A stretch of 64,000 bases of DNA from Actinomarinicola tropica (lineage in GTDB: Bacteria; Actinomycetota; Acidimicrobiia; Acidimicrobiales; SKKL01), in assembly GCF_009650215.1 (NCBI RefSeq), contig NZ_CP045851.1, positions 1 to 64,000 of the forward strand, read 5' to 3'. How positions within the stretch are numbered: the first letter of the stretch is position 1; every line of letters begins with the position of its first letter. This document shows positions 18,381-26,638 of the stretch, piece by piece. The translations under genes and the position numbers were made by a program. Below the pieces are notes generated by a model. It was not told where the DNA came from, made no database searches, and saw only the letters and a program-made list of their open reading frames with translations.

Positions 18381-21300
18381 GTGCGCACGATGGAGCTGAG
18401 CAGCCGGGCCCGGCGCCGGGGGTCGATCGCCAGCGTCGTCGTGCTGGTCGCGGCGGTCGTCGTGTTCGCGACCCGTGCCCAGGGCTACGAGGTGCCCGAG
18501 CCCGATCTGCACGACGGGGCGATCTGGGTGACGAACGAAGCGCGCGGCCTCGTCGGCCGCACGAACTCGCAGATCGCGACGGTCGACACGAAGCTCTCCG
18601 CCGGGTCGAACGACTTCGACGTCCTCCAGTCGGGCGACGTCGTCGTGCTCCACACGGCCGACCCGCCGGCGCTCGTCGGCATCGACCCCCGCCAGGCGTC
18701 CCTGGTGCCCGGGCCCGAGCTGCCGCCCCAGGCCCAGGTCGGCCTCGGGGGCTCGACCGCCGCGCTGTTCGACCCCGGCACCGGCGAGCTGCTCGTCACC
18801 GGCGCGCCGTCGTCGGCCGCGGTCCTGGCGCTCGACCCCGAGAGCGAGGCCGCGCCCGTCCACGTCGTCGAGGGCGGGGGGTCCCTCGTCGTCGGCCGCG
18901 ACGGCCTCGTGCACCTCCACGACCACGAGACCGGCGAGATCACCACGTGGGACGCCGACGGGCGACGACGGGCGACGGTGAGCGTCGCACCGGGCCTCGA
19001 CGGCGGGGTCCTCACCGCCGTCGGCGACCGGCCCGTCCTGCTCGTCGACGACGACGTGGTCGTCCCCGGCGAGGACCCGATCCCGCTCGACCTCGGCGGG
19101 TCCGTCGTCGTGCAGGAGCCGGGCCCGGCCGCCGACGTGGTCCTCGTGTCGGGCGCCGAGGCCCTCGTCGCCGTGCCCCTGTCCGGTGGTGAGCCGGAGG
19201 TCCTCCACGACGAGGGCACCGGCGGGCCGGCCCGCCCCGTGCGCGTCGGTGCGTGCGTGTTCGGCGCTTGGGGGGCGACGCCCACCTACGTGCAGCTGTG
19301 CGGGGACGACGAGCCCGGTGTCGGGGCCATCCCGGAGATGGAGCCGGGCGTCGAGGTGCGCTTCCGGGTCAACCGCGACCGCGTGACGCTCAACAGCCTC
19401 ACCGACGGCAACCAGCTGCTGTTCGGCGACGACAACCCGATCTTCATCGACAACGAGTGGGCGGAGGCTCTGTCCGACGAGATCGAGGTCGACCCCGAGG
19501 CCGAGCTGGAGATCGACGAGGAGACCGCGCCGACCTGCGAGTCGCCGGAGAACGGCGAGCCGATCGCCGAGCCCGACGAGGACACCTTCGGCACCCGTCG
19601 TGACCGCCCCGTCGTCGTGTACCCGCTCCGCAACGACTCCGATCCGGACTGCGACGTGCTGCTCATCGAGTCCGTCGAGCTCGACGACCCCGACGCCGGG
19701 GTGCTCGGGATCATCGACGGCGGCCGCGCCGTGCAGGTCGACGTGGCGAGCGACGTGGACCGGTTGAGCTTCGACTACACGATCACCGACGGCCGCGGCG
19801 GCTCGGCGAGCTCGAACGTGGTGGTCCGCGTGGTGCCCGACAGCCAGAACTCCCCGCCGGTGCTCGGCGAGGAGGAGACGACCGTCGTCACCGGTGGCAC
19901 CGTCACCCACAACGTGCTCGCGACCGCCTTCGACCCCGACGGGGACGTGCTCCGGCTGCTCCGGGCCGAGGAGGCGGGGACCGCCACCGGCACGATCACC
20001 ACCAACAGCCGAGGCGACGTCACCTTCGTGGCCGGCAACGCGGCGGGGCCGGTCGAGGTGTCCTACGTGGTCGGCGACGGCCGGGGCGGTGAGCAGACGG
20101 GCACGCTGGCGGTCACCGTCGTCGAGCGGCGCGAGAACCAGGCGCCCGACGCCCGCCACGACGCGGTGTCGACCTTCACCGGGCGCGAGGTCGTCGTCGA
20201 CGTGCTCGACAACGACACCGACCCGAACGGCGACGCCCTGTCGATCGTGCGGGCCGTCGCCGACGAGAGCGCCCAGGTGCGCTGGGAGCCGACCTCGCCC
20301 GAGATCCGCGTGCGAGCCGACCGGCCGGGCACCGTCAACGTCGTCTACCGGGTCACCGACGGCCAGTCGACCGACGAGGCCGTCCTGCGGGTCGACGTCC
20401 GCGACCGGGGTGAGAAGCGCCCGCCCGTCGCGGTGCGCGACGAGGTGCTGCTCGGTCCGGGCGAGCCGGCGTACGTGCCGGTGCTCGACAACGACGTCGA
20501 TCCCGACGGCGAGGTCCTCGTCGTCCTCGGCGTCTCCGGTCTCCCGGAGCCATCGCCCATCGGCGTCACCGTGATCCGCCGCAGCGTCGTGCGGATCGAG
20601 GCGCCCGTGGCCCTGACCGAGTCCCTCGAGCTGACCTACCGGATCAGCGACGGCACCGACGAGGCCGAGGGCCGCATCCTCGTCGAGCCCGCGAGCACCA
20701 CGACCGAGAACCGCCCGCCGGTCGTCGCCCCGGACGAGTACACGGTGCGCGCCGGCGGCATCGTGACCTTCCCCGTCCTGACCAACGACAGCGACCCCGA
20801 CGGCGACGCGCTCTCCGTCGAGCCGCCGCCGCAGGACCAGCCCGACGCCGACGAGGTCGGACGCCTGTTCCTGTCCGAGGACGGCCTCCTGCGCTACGAG
20901 GCCCCGGACGTCGCGGCGGGCACCGTGCGCCTCGTCTACAGCGCCCGCGACACCGCGGACAACGTCGCCTCCGCCGAGCTCGTGGTGCACGTCCTGCCGC
21001 CGAACCCCGATCGCAACCAGCCGCCGATCGCGCCGGAGCTCGTCGGGCGCACGGTCGCGGGCCAGAGCGTGACCATCCCGATCCCGATCACCACGATGGA
21101 CCCCGACGGCGACTCGGTGACGCTGCTCGGGATCGACGAGCCGCCTCGCTTCGGCACCGTCGTGGAGGTGGGCACCGACGAGCTCGTCTACCTGGCCGAC
21201 GAGGGCGCCGCCGGCACCGACGAGCTCACCTACCGCGTCGTCGACCAGTGGGGCGCCGAGGCCACGGCCACGATCCTCGTCGGCGTCGCCCGCCGCTCGG

Positions 21301-24300
21301 CGGTCAACCACGAGCCGATCCCGGTCGACGACGAGGCCTTCGTGCGCACCGGCGCCACCGTCTCCATCCCCGTGCTGGCCAACGACTTCGACCCCGACGC
21401 CGACCCGCTCCGCATCTCCGACGCCGAGGAGCACCGTCCGGATCCCGAGCAGGGGAGCGCCGAGATCGACGGGTCGGCGATCCGCTACACGGCGCCGGCC
21501 GAGCCGACGTCGGCGCAGACCTCGTTCCGCTACACGGTCGACGACGGCCAGGGCGGCCAGCGCAGCGCCACGGTCACCCTCACCTTCCAGGAGCAGGCGG
21601 ACAACCGCCCGCCGATCGCCGTCGACGACGCCACCGAGCCCCAGGTGGCCGGCGCCGAGCTGCGCCTGCCCGTCCTCGACAACGACGAGGACCCCGACGG
21701 TGACGAGCTGGAGATCGTCGAGGTCACCGCCGACGGCGCGACGATCAGCCCCGACGGCACCGCGGTCGTGCTCGTGATGCCGGACGAACCGGTGCAGTTC
21801 ACCTACCTCGTCTCCGACGGCAACGACACGGCGCGCGCCGCGGTGTCGGTCCCCCTCGTCGACCCGACCGTCGACCTGCCGCCCGTCGGCCGCCTCGACG
21901 ACGGCATCGAGGTGGGCATCGGCGAGTCCGTCTCGATCGACGTCCTGGCCAACGACGAGGACCCCGAGGGCGCCGACGTGCACCTCCTCCAGATCGTCGG
22001 CGTGCGCCACGGCTCGGCGGTGATCGACGGCGACCAGGTGGTGTTCACGGCGTCGGAGGCCGACTACGTCGGCGATGCCGGCTTCTCCTACGTGGTGGGC
22101 GACGCCGCCGACCCGGCGAGTGCCAACACCACGGTGGCGTCGGCCCGGCTGCGCATCACCGGCGACGTCAACACCGCGCCCACGATCGGCGAGCGCACGG
22201 TCGAGCTGCCCCAGGGCGCCGAGCGCACCGTCGATCTCGCTGCGGCCGTCGTCGACCCGGACCCCGACGACGAGCACACCTTCACCGACCTCGAGGTCAG
22301 CGGGGGCGGCATCGACGCCGACATCGACGGTGGCGTGCTGTCGGTGCGGGCCGATCTCGACGTGGCCACCGGTTCGACGGCGTCGATCACCTTCACCGTC
22401 TCCGACGGCACCGACGAGGTCGAGGGCACCGTCCAGGTGCGCGTCGTCGGCGCCGAGGAGCCGCTCGCCGCCGCCGGGCCCGACGCCGCCCGCACGCTCC
22501 AGGGCGAGCCGGTGACGATCGACGTGCTCGCCAACGACGTCAACCCGTTCCCCGGCACCCCGCTGCGGATCGTCGAGGTGTCGACCCCGAGCGGCGGCGC
22601 CGGTCAGGCCACCGCGGGGGCCGGAGGCATCACGTTCACCCCGGGCGCCGACTTCTTCGGGGAGACGACGTTCACGTACACGGTGGCCGACGCCACCGAC
22701 GACGCGGCGCGCCAGGTGTCGGGCACCGTCGCCGTCACCGTCGTCGGCCGTCCCTCCGCGCCCCCTGCGCCGACCTGCATCGGCGGGGAGAGCGGGAGCG
22801 TGCGGGTCCAGTGGGTGGCGCCGAGCGCCAACGGCGCACCGATCACCAGCTACGTGCTCCGCGTGGCCGGCGGCGGGGCGGGCACGGGGGACCGCACGGT
22901 CGCCAACGCCTCCACCCAGGACGTCGGTGGCCTGACGAACGGCAGCGCCTACACCTTCCAGGTCGCGGCGATCAACGAGGCCGTCACCGGGTCGGGGTCA
23001 GCGCCGAACTTCTCGCCGCCGAGCCCGCCGTGCACGCCCGACGAGGTGCCGGGCCAGCCGGCACCGCCGGTCACCACGTTCGGCGACCGCTCGCTGTCGG
23101 TCACGTGGACGCTGCCGCCCAACGCCGGCAGCCCCATCGAGCGGCTCATCCTCACCAACACGACCAGCGGCGAGAGCCGGGAGTTCGGACCCACCGTCAC
23201 CCAGACCGTGTGGGACGGGCTCGAGAACGGCACGAACGTGCGCTTCACGCTCGTCGCCGAGAACGCGCTCGGCCGTGGTCCGGTGAGCCCGCCGTCGACC
23301 GGCGACGGCACGCCGGCCGGCGTCCCGTTGCGCCCCTCCGCCCCCGACGCGTCGCCGACGGTCGGTGCGCGCGACGGCTTCCTCGACGTCCGCTGGACGT
23401 GGAGCTCCTCCCAGGACAACGGCGACCCGGTCCGTCGATTCCGCATCACCTCGTACCGCAACGGCGCCCAGGACGGCCAGGTGATCGTGAGCGACCCGCA
23501 GCGCCGGTCGCAGACCTTCCAGACCGAGAACGGCGTCGACTACCAGTTCACCGTGGAGGCCGAGAACAAGGCCGGGTGGTCCGAGGCCAGCCCACGGTCG
23601 GCCGTCGCGGTCTCCGCCGGCCGCCCGATCGGCGCCCCCAGCGTCTCGGCCTCCGAGGGTGACACCCAGACCGTGCTCACCCTGTCCGGTGGCGCCGACG
23701 ACAACGGCGCCGCCATCATCCGGCACGAGTACGACGTGAACGGCAACGGCAACTGGTCGACGCTGCCCTCCAACGGGCGGATCACCGGGCTCAGCAACGG
23801 CACGGACTACCGGTTCCGGGTCCGCGCCGTGAACAGCGAGGGTGCCGGGCCGGCCAGCGCCGCGAGCAACACGATCCGCCCCTACGGATCGCCGACGACG
23901 CCGAACGTCTCGGCGAGCCGGAACGGGCGCGAGATCACCTGGACGTGGACCGCCTCGAACGGCAACGGACGTGCGGTGCAGCGCTACGAGTACAGCCTCG
24001 ATGGCGGGGCCTGGCAGAACACCCAGAGCCGGTCGTTCTCCCGGACGTTCGGGTACAGCGAGACCCACCGCCTGCGGGTGCGTGCGGTCTCGAACGCCGA
24101 CGACCCCGCCCGCCAGGTGAGCGGCATCGGGGCGGCCCAGGCGACCACGGTCGCCGCACCCCAGCCCGAGGTCTCGTCCCGGTACAACCGCAACGTCCCG
24201 TGCGACTCGAACCCCGGCTCGCCCTGCTCGGAGTACAGCGTCCGCGGATCGAACCTGCCGCCGAACGCCTCGGTCTCCTACGCCTGCCGCTTCGGCTCGC

Positions 24301-24464
24301 CGGGCAACTGGGGGGCGTGGCGCACGAGCTACTCCACGTCGACCGACGGCTCGGGCAACCTCGCGCCGGTCGGCATGTGCCACGTCGGGCTCAACAACCA
24401 GCTCCAGTACCGGGTCGTCGTCGGCGGCAACACCTACCTCACCGACCCGGTGACCCTGCGATGA
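18381..24464 (+). CDS. Giant cell-surface protein with about 11 Ig-like and several FN3 domains
   Basis: A 2027-aa protein with a basic N-terminus and one TM/signal-anchor helix (VVVLVAAVVVFA, residues 20-31). Residues 40-350 are rich in short beta strands (propeller-like). From about 414 to 1455 there are about 11 repeats of 95-100 residues, most carrying a calcium-type motif such as DNDxDPDGD (for example LDNDEDPDGDEL), as in cadherin-like/VCBS Ig folds. About 1460-1925 contains FN3 domains. The last 100 residues are unique and hold four Cys. Start GTG 18381 has AGGAG at 18365-18369. It corresponds to the FN3 protein of PFNA clusters, here greatly enlarged. An adhesin or wall-spanning sensor role is likely. 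Confidence 0.88.
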   Translation: MRTMELSSRARRRGSIASVVVLVAAVVVFATRAQGYEVPEPDLHDGAIWVTNEARGLVGRTNSQIATVDTKLSAGSNDFDVLQSGDVVVLHTADPPALVGIDPRQASLVPGPELPPQAQVGLGGSTAALFDPGTGELLVTGAPSSAAVLALDPESEAAPVHVVEGGGSLVVGRDGLVHLHDHETGEITTWDADGRRRATVSVAPGLDGGVLTAVGDRPVLLVDDDVVVPGEDPIPLDLGGSVVVQEPGPAADVVLVSGAEALVAVPLSGGEPEVLHDEGTGGPARPVRVGACVFGAWGATPTYVQLCGDDEPGVGAIPEMEPGVEVRFRVNRDRVTLNSLTDGNQLLFGDDNPIFIDNEWAEALSDEIEVDPEAELEIDEETAPTCESPENGEPIAEPDEDTFGTRRDRPVVVYPLRNDSDPDCDVLLIESVELDDPDAGVLGIIDGGRAVQVDVASDVDRLSFDYTITDGRGGSASSNVVVRVVPDSQNSPPVLGEEETTVVTGGTVTHNVLATAFDPDGDVLRLLRAEEAGTATGTITTNSRGDVTFVAGNAAGPVEVSYVVGDGRGGEQTGTLAVTVVERRENQAPDARHDAVSTFTGREVVVDVLDNDTDPNGDALSIVRAVADESAQVRWEPTSPEIRVRADRPGTVNVVYRVTDGQSTDEAVLRVDVRDRGEKRPPVAVRDEVLLGPGEPAYVPVLDNDVDPDGEVLVVLGVSGLPEPSPIGVTVIRRSVVRIEAPVALTESLELTYRISDGTDEAEGRILVEPASTTTENRPPVVAPDEYTVRAGGIVTFPVLTNDSDPDGDALSVEPPPQDQPDADEVGRLFLSEDGLLRYEAPDVAAGTVRLVYSARDTADNVASAELVVHVLPPNPDRNQPPIAPELVGRTVAGQSVTIPIPITTMDPDGDSVTLLGIDEPPRFGTVVEVGTDELVYLADEGAAGTDELTYRVVDQWGAEATATILVGVARRSAVNHEPIPVDDEAFVRTGATVSIPVLANDFDPDADPLRISDAEEHRPDPEQGSAEIDGSAIRYTAPAEPTSAQTSFRYTVDDGQGGQRSATVTLTFQEQADNRPPIAVDDATEPQVAGAELRLPVLDNDEDPDGDELEIVEVTADGATISPDGTAVVLVMPDEPVQFTYLVSDGNDTARAAVSVPLVDPTVDLPPVGRLDDGIEVGIGESVSIDVLANDEDPEGADVHLLQIVGVRHGSAVIDGDQVVFTASEADYVGDAGFSYVVGDAADPASANTTVASARLRITGDVNTAPTIGERTVELPQGAERTVDLAAAVVDPDPDDEHTFTDLEVSGGGIDADIDGGVLSVRADLDVATGSTASITFTVSDGTDEVEGTVQVRVVGAEEPLAAAGPDAARTLQGEPVTIDVLANDVNPFPGTPLRIVEVSTPSGGAGQATAGAGGITFTPGADFFGETTFTYTVADATDDAARQVSGTVAVTVVGRPSAPPAPTCIGGESGSVRVQWVAPSANGAPITSYVLRVAGGGAGTGDRTVANASTQDVGGLTNGSAYTFQVAAINEAVTGSGSAPNFSPPSPPCTPDEVPGQPAPPVTTFGDRSLSVTWTLPPNAGSPIERLILTNTTSGESREFGPTVTQTVWDGLENGTNVRFTLVAENALGRGPVSPPSTGDGTPAGVPLRPSAPDASPTVGARDGFLDVRWTWSSSQDNGDPVRRFRITSYRNGAQDGQVIVSDPQRRSQTFQTENGVDYQFTVEAENKAGWSEASPRSAVAVSAGRPIGAPSVSASEGDTQTVLTLSGGADDNGAAIIRHEYDVNGNGNWSTLPSNGRITGLSNGTDYRFRVRAVNSEGAGPASAASNTIRPYGSPTTPNVSASRNGREITWTWTASNGNGRAVQRYEYSLDGGAWQNTQSRSFSRTFGYSETHRLRVRAVSNADDPARQVSGIGAAQATTVAAPQPEVSSRYNRNVPCDSNPGSPCSEYSVRGSNLPPNASVSYACRFGSPGNWGAWRTSYSTSTDGSGNLAPVGMCHVGLNNQLQYRVVVGGNTYLTDPVTLR

Positions 24465-24483
24465 CCCCCCTCCCGAGGACCCC

Positions 24484-25464
24484 ATGACGATCCAGAACGA
24501 CCAGGCGGCGTGGTTCGCCGAGACCTTCGAGACCCTCGTCGCCAACGTCGACGTCGCGATCAAGGGCAAGACCCACACGATCCGTCTCGCCCTGGCGTGC
24601 ATGTTCGCCGGAGGGCACCTCCTGCTCGAGGACGTGCCCGGCACCGGCAAGACCGTGCTCGCCAAGTCGCTCGCCCACACCGTGCAGGGCACGAGCTCGC
24701 GCATCCAGTTCACGCCGGACCTGCTCCCGTCCGACGTCACCGGCGTGACGATCTACAACCAGCACTCGGGCCGGTTCGACTTCCACCGCGGACCCGTCTT
24801 CGCCAACGTCGTGCTCGCCGACGAGATCAACCGGGCGTCGCCGAAGACCCAGTCGGCGCTGCTCGAGGTGATGGAGGAGGGACGGGTCACCGTCGACGGC
24901 GTGCCCCACGAGGTCGCCAGCCCGTTCATGGTCATCGCCACCATGAACCCGGTCGAGCAGGCCGGCACGTACGCCCTGCCGGAGGCCCAGCTCGACCGCT
25001 TCCTGATGAAGACGTCGCTCGGCTACCCGGACCACGCCACGACCGTCCAGCTGCTCGCCGACGCCGCCAACCGCAACCGCGACGCGGCCGTGAGCCCGAT
25101 GATCGCGGCGGAGACCGTCAACCAGATGTCGGCCATGGCCGCGGGCGTCCACACCGACACGTCGATCCTGGACTACATCAGCCGCATCGCCGAGGGGACC
25201 CGCCGCGCCCAGGAGGTGGCGCTCGGCGCGAGCATGCGCGGCTGCCTGTCGTTCGTGCGCGCCGCCAAGACGTGGGCCGCGGCCCAGGGTCGCACCCACG
25301 TGGTGCCCGACGACGTGAAGGCCCTCGCCCTCCCGGTCCTCGGCCACCGGGTCCTGCTGACCCCCGACGCCCAGTTCAACGGGGTCACGCCCGAGCAGGT
25401 CCTCGGCCGCATCCTGTCCGAGCTCGCCCCGCCCACCGAGCGGGGGGCGGCGGCCGTCGGCTGA
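24484..25464 (+). CDS. MoxR-family AAA+ ATPase
   Basis: A 326-aa MoxR ATPase. Walker A is EDVPGTGKT near residue 52, Walker B is VLADEINRASPKTQSALLE, sensor 1 lies in MVIATMNPVEQAGTYALPEAQLDRF, and the C-terminal lid follows. MoxR proteins act as chaperones that help fold or activate VWA/DUF58 partners at the membrane, and a DUF58 gene starts two bases after this stop. It is the AAA component of the PFNA-like set. Confidence 0.93.
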   Translation: MTIQNDQAAWFAETFETLVANVDVAIKGKTHTIRLALACMFAGGHLLLEDVPGTGKTVLAKSLAHTVQGTSSRIQFTPDLLPSDVTGVTIYNQHSGRFDFHRGPVFANVVLADEINRASPKTQSALLEVMEEGRVTVDGVPHEVASPFMVIATMNPVEQAGTYALPEAQLDRFLMKTSLGYPDHATTVQLLADAANRNRDAAVSPMIAAETVNQMSAMAAGVHTDTSILDYISRIAEGTRRAQEVALGASMRGCLSFVRAAKTWAAAQGRTHVVPDDVKALALPVLGHRVLLTPDAQFNGVTPEQVLGRILSELAPPTERGAAAVG

Positions 25465-25465
25465 C

Positions 25466-26638
25466 GTGACCCTCCTCCGCCGGGCCCTGGCCCCGATCAC
25501 CTCCCTCGGGTGGACGATCGCCGCGATCGGTGCGGTGTCGTGGTGGGTCGGCGCGCGCCTCGGCTGGGAGGAGCTCCTCATCATCGCCGGGGCGTGCCTC
25601 GTCGCCCTGCTCCTGGCGCTGCTCGCCACCGTCGGGCGGTTGGCGCTCCACATCGACGTCGACGTCGAGCCCCCGCGCGTCGTCGTCGGAGGGGACGCCG
25701 TGGGGCGCGTCCGGGTCGTGAACCCGCGTGGACGGCTCGCCCTCGGCAGCCGCGTGGAGGTGCCGGTCGGCGCGGGCGTCGCGGTGTTCGAGGTCGGCGC
25801 CCTCGGGGCAGGGGAGCGGTACGAGGAGCCCTTCGTCGTACCGACGCACCGACGGTCGATCATCCCCGTCGGGCCCGCCCGCAGCATCAAGGGCGACGCG
25901 CTCGGCATCGCCCGGCGCGAGGTCGTGTCGGGCCGGCAGGTCGACCTGTACGTCCACCCCCGCACGACGGTCCTGCCCTCGTTCTCGGCCGGGTGGATCC
26001 GGGACCTCGAGGGCCGGACGACGAACGACCTGTCGCCGAGCGACGTGGCGTTCCACACCCTGCGGGAGTACGTCCCGGGCGACGATCGACGTCACATCCA
26101 CTGGAGGACGACGGCGCGCCTCGGCACGCTGATGGTCCGCCAGTTCGTCGACACCCGCCGGTCCCACCTGGGGATCGTGCTGTCCACCGACGCCACCGAC
26201 TGGATCGACGACGAGGAGTTCGAGCTCGGGGTCTCGGTCGTGGGCTCCCTCGGGCGCACGGCGCTCGTCGACGAGCAGGAGGTGACGGTGCTCAGCGGGA
26301 GCGACGCCCTCGCGTCGCAGACGCCCCAGTCCCTCCTCGACGCGCTGAGCGGCGTGGAGCAGGTGCCCGACGGGCTGCCGCTACGCGAGCTGGCACGTCG
26401 CTCCCTCCCCGCGATGCGCTCGGTCAGCGTCCTCGCGCTGGTCGTCGGCTCCGACGTCGACCCCCGCTTCGTCCGCCTGGCGTGCGAGTCCTACGGCTCC
26501 CACGTCACCGTCGTGGCGCTGCGGTGCAGGGTGGGCGCCGAGGCGTCACGCCGCCGGATCGGCAACGTCTCCCTGGTCGAGGTCGGCCGCCTCGACGACC
26601 TGGCACGGGTCCTGGCGCTGGCGGGGACCGGCCGATGA
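25466..26638 (+). CDS. DUF58 membrane protein
   Basis: A 390-aa protein with two N-terminal TM helices (about 15-55). A beta-rich region comes next, then the DUF58 signature REYVPGDDRRHIHWRTTARLGTLMVRQF near 199, followed by a VWA-like remainder (LGIVLSTDATDW). DUF58 proteins are typical MoxR partners. It starts with GTG right after the MoxR stop and overlaps the next gene by ATGA (26635-26638), showing strict translational coupling. Confidence 0.92.
   Translation: MTLLRRALAPITSLGWTIAAIGAVSWWVGARLGWEELLIIAGACLVALLLALLATVGRLALHIDVDVEPPRVVVGGDAVGRVRVVNPRGRLALGSRVEVPVGAGVAVFEVGALGAGERYEEPFVVPTHRRSIIPVGPARSIKGDALGIARREVVSGRQVDLYVHPRTTVLPSFSAGWIRDLEGRTTNDLSPSDVAFHTLREYVPGDDRRHIHWRTTARLGTLMVRQFVDTRRSHLGIVLSTDATDWIDDEEFELGVSVVGSLGRTALVDEQEVTVLSGSDALASQTPQSLLDALSGVEQVPDGLPLRELARRSLPAMRSVSVLALVVGSDVDPRFVRLACESYGSHVTVVALRCRVGAEASRRRIGNVSLVEVGRLDDLARVLALAGTGR

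Noticed and set aside
18363-22277. Very long antisense open frame opposite the giant surface protein
   Set aside because: In DNA this rich in GC, stop codons are rare in all frames. The antisense product is His/Asp/Arg/Val-rich low complexity with no domain, while the plus strand shows clear Ig repeats.
19620-22745. Repeated motifs that could suggest a CRISPR or satellite array
   Set aside because: The similarity is at protein level (Ig domains of about 95-100 residues with DxDPDGD); the DNA units are divergent and have no constant repeat/spacer pattern.
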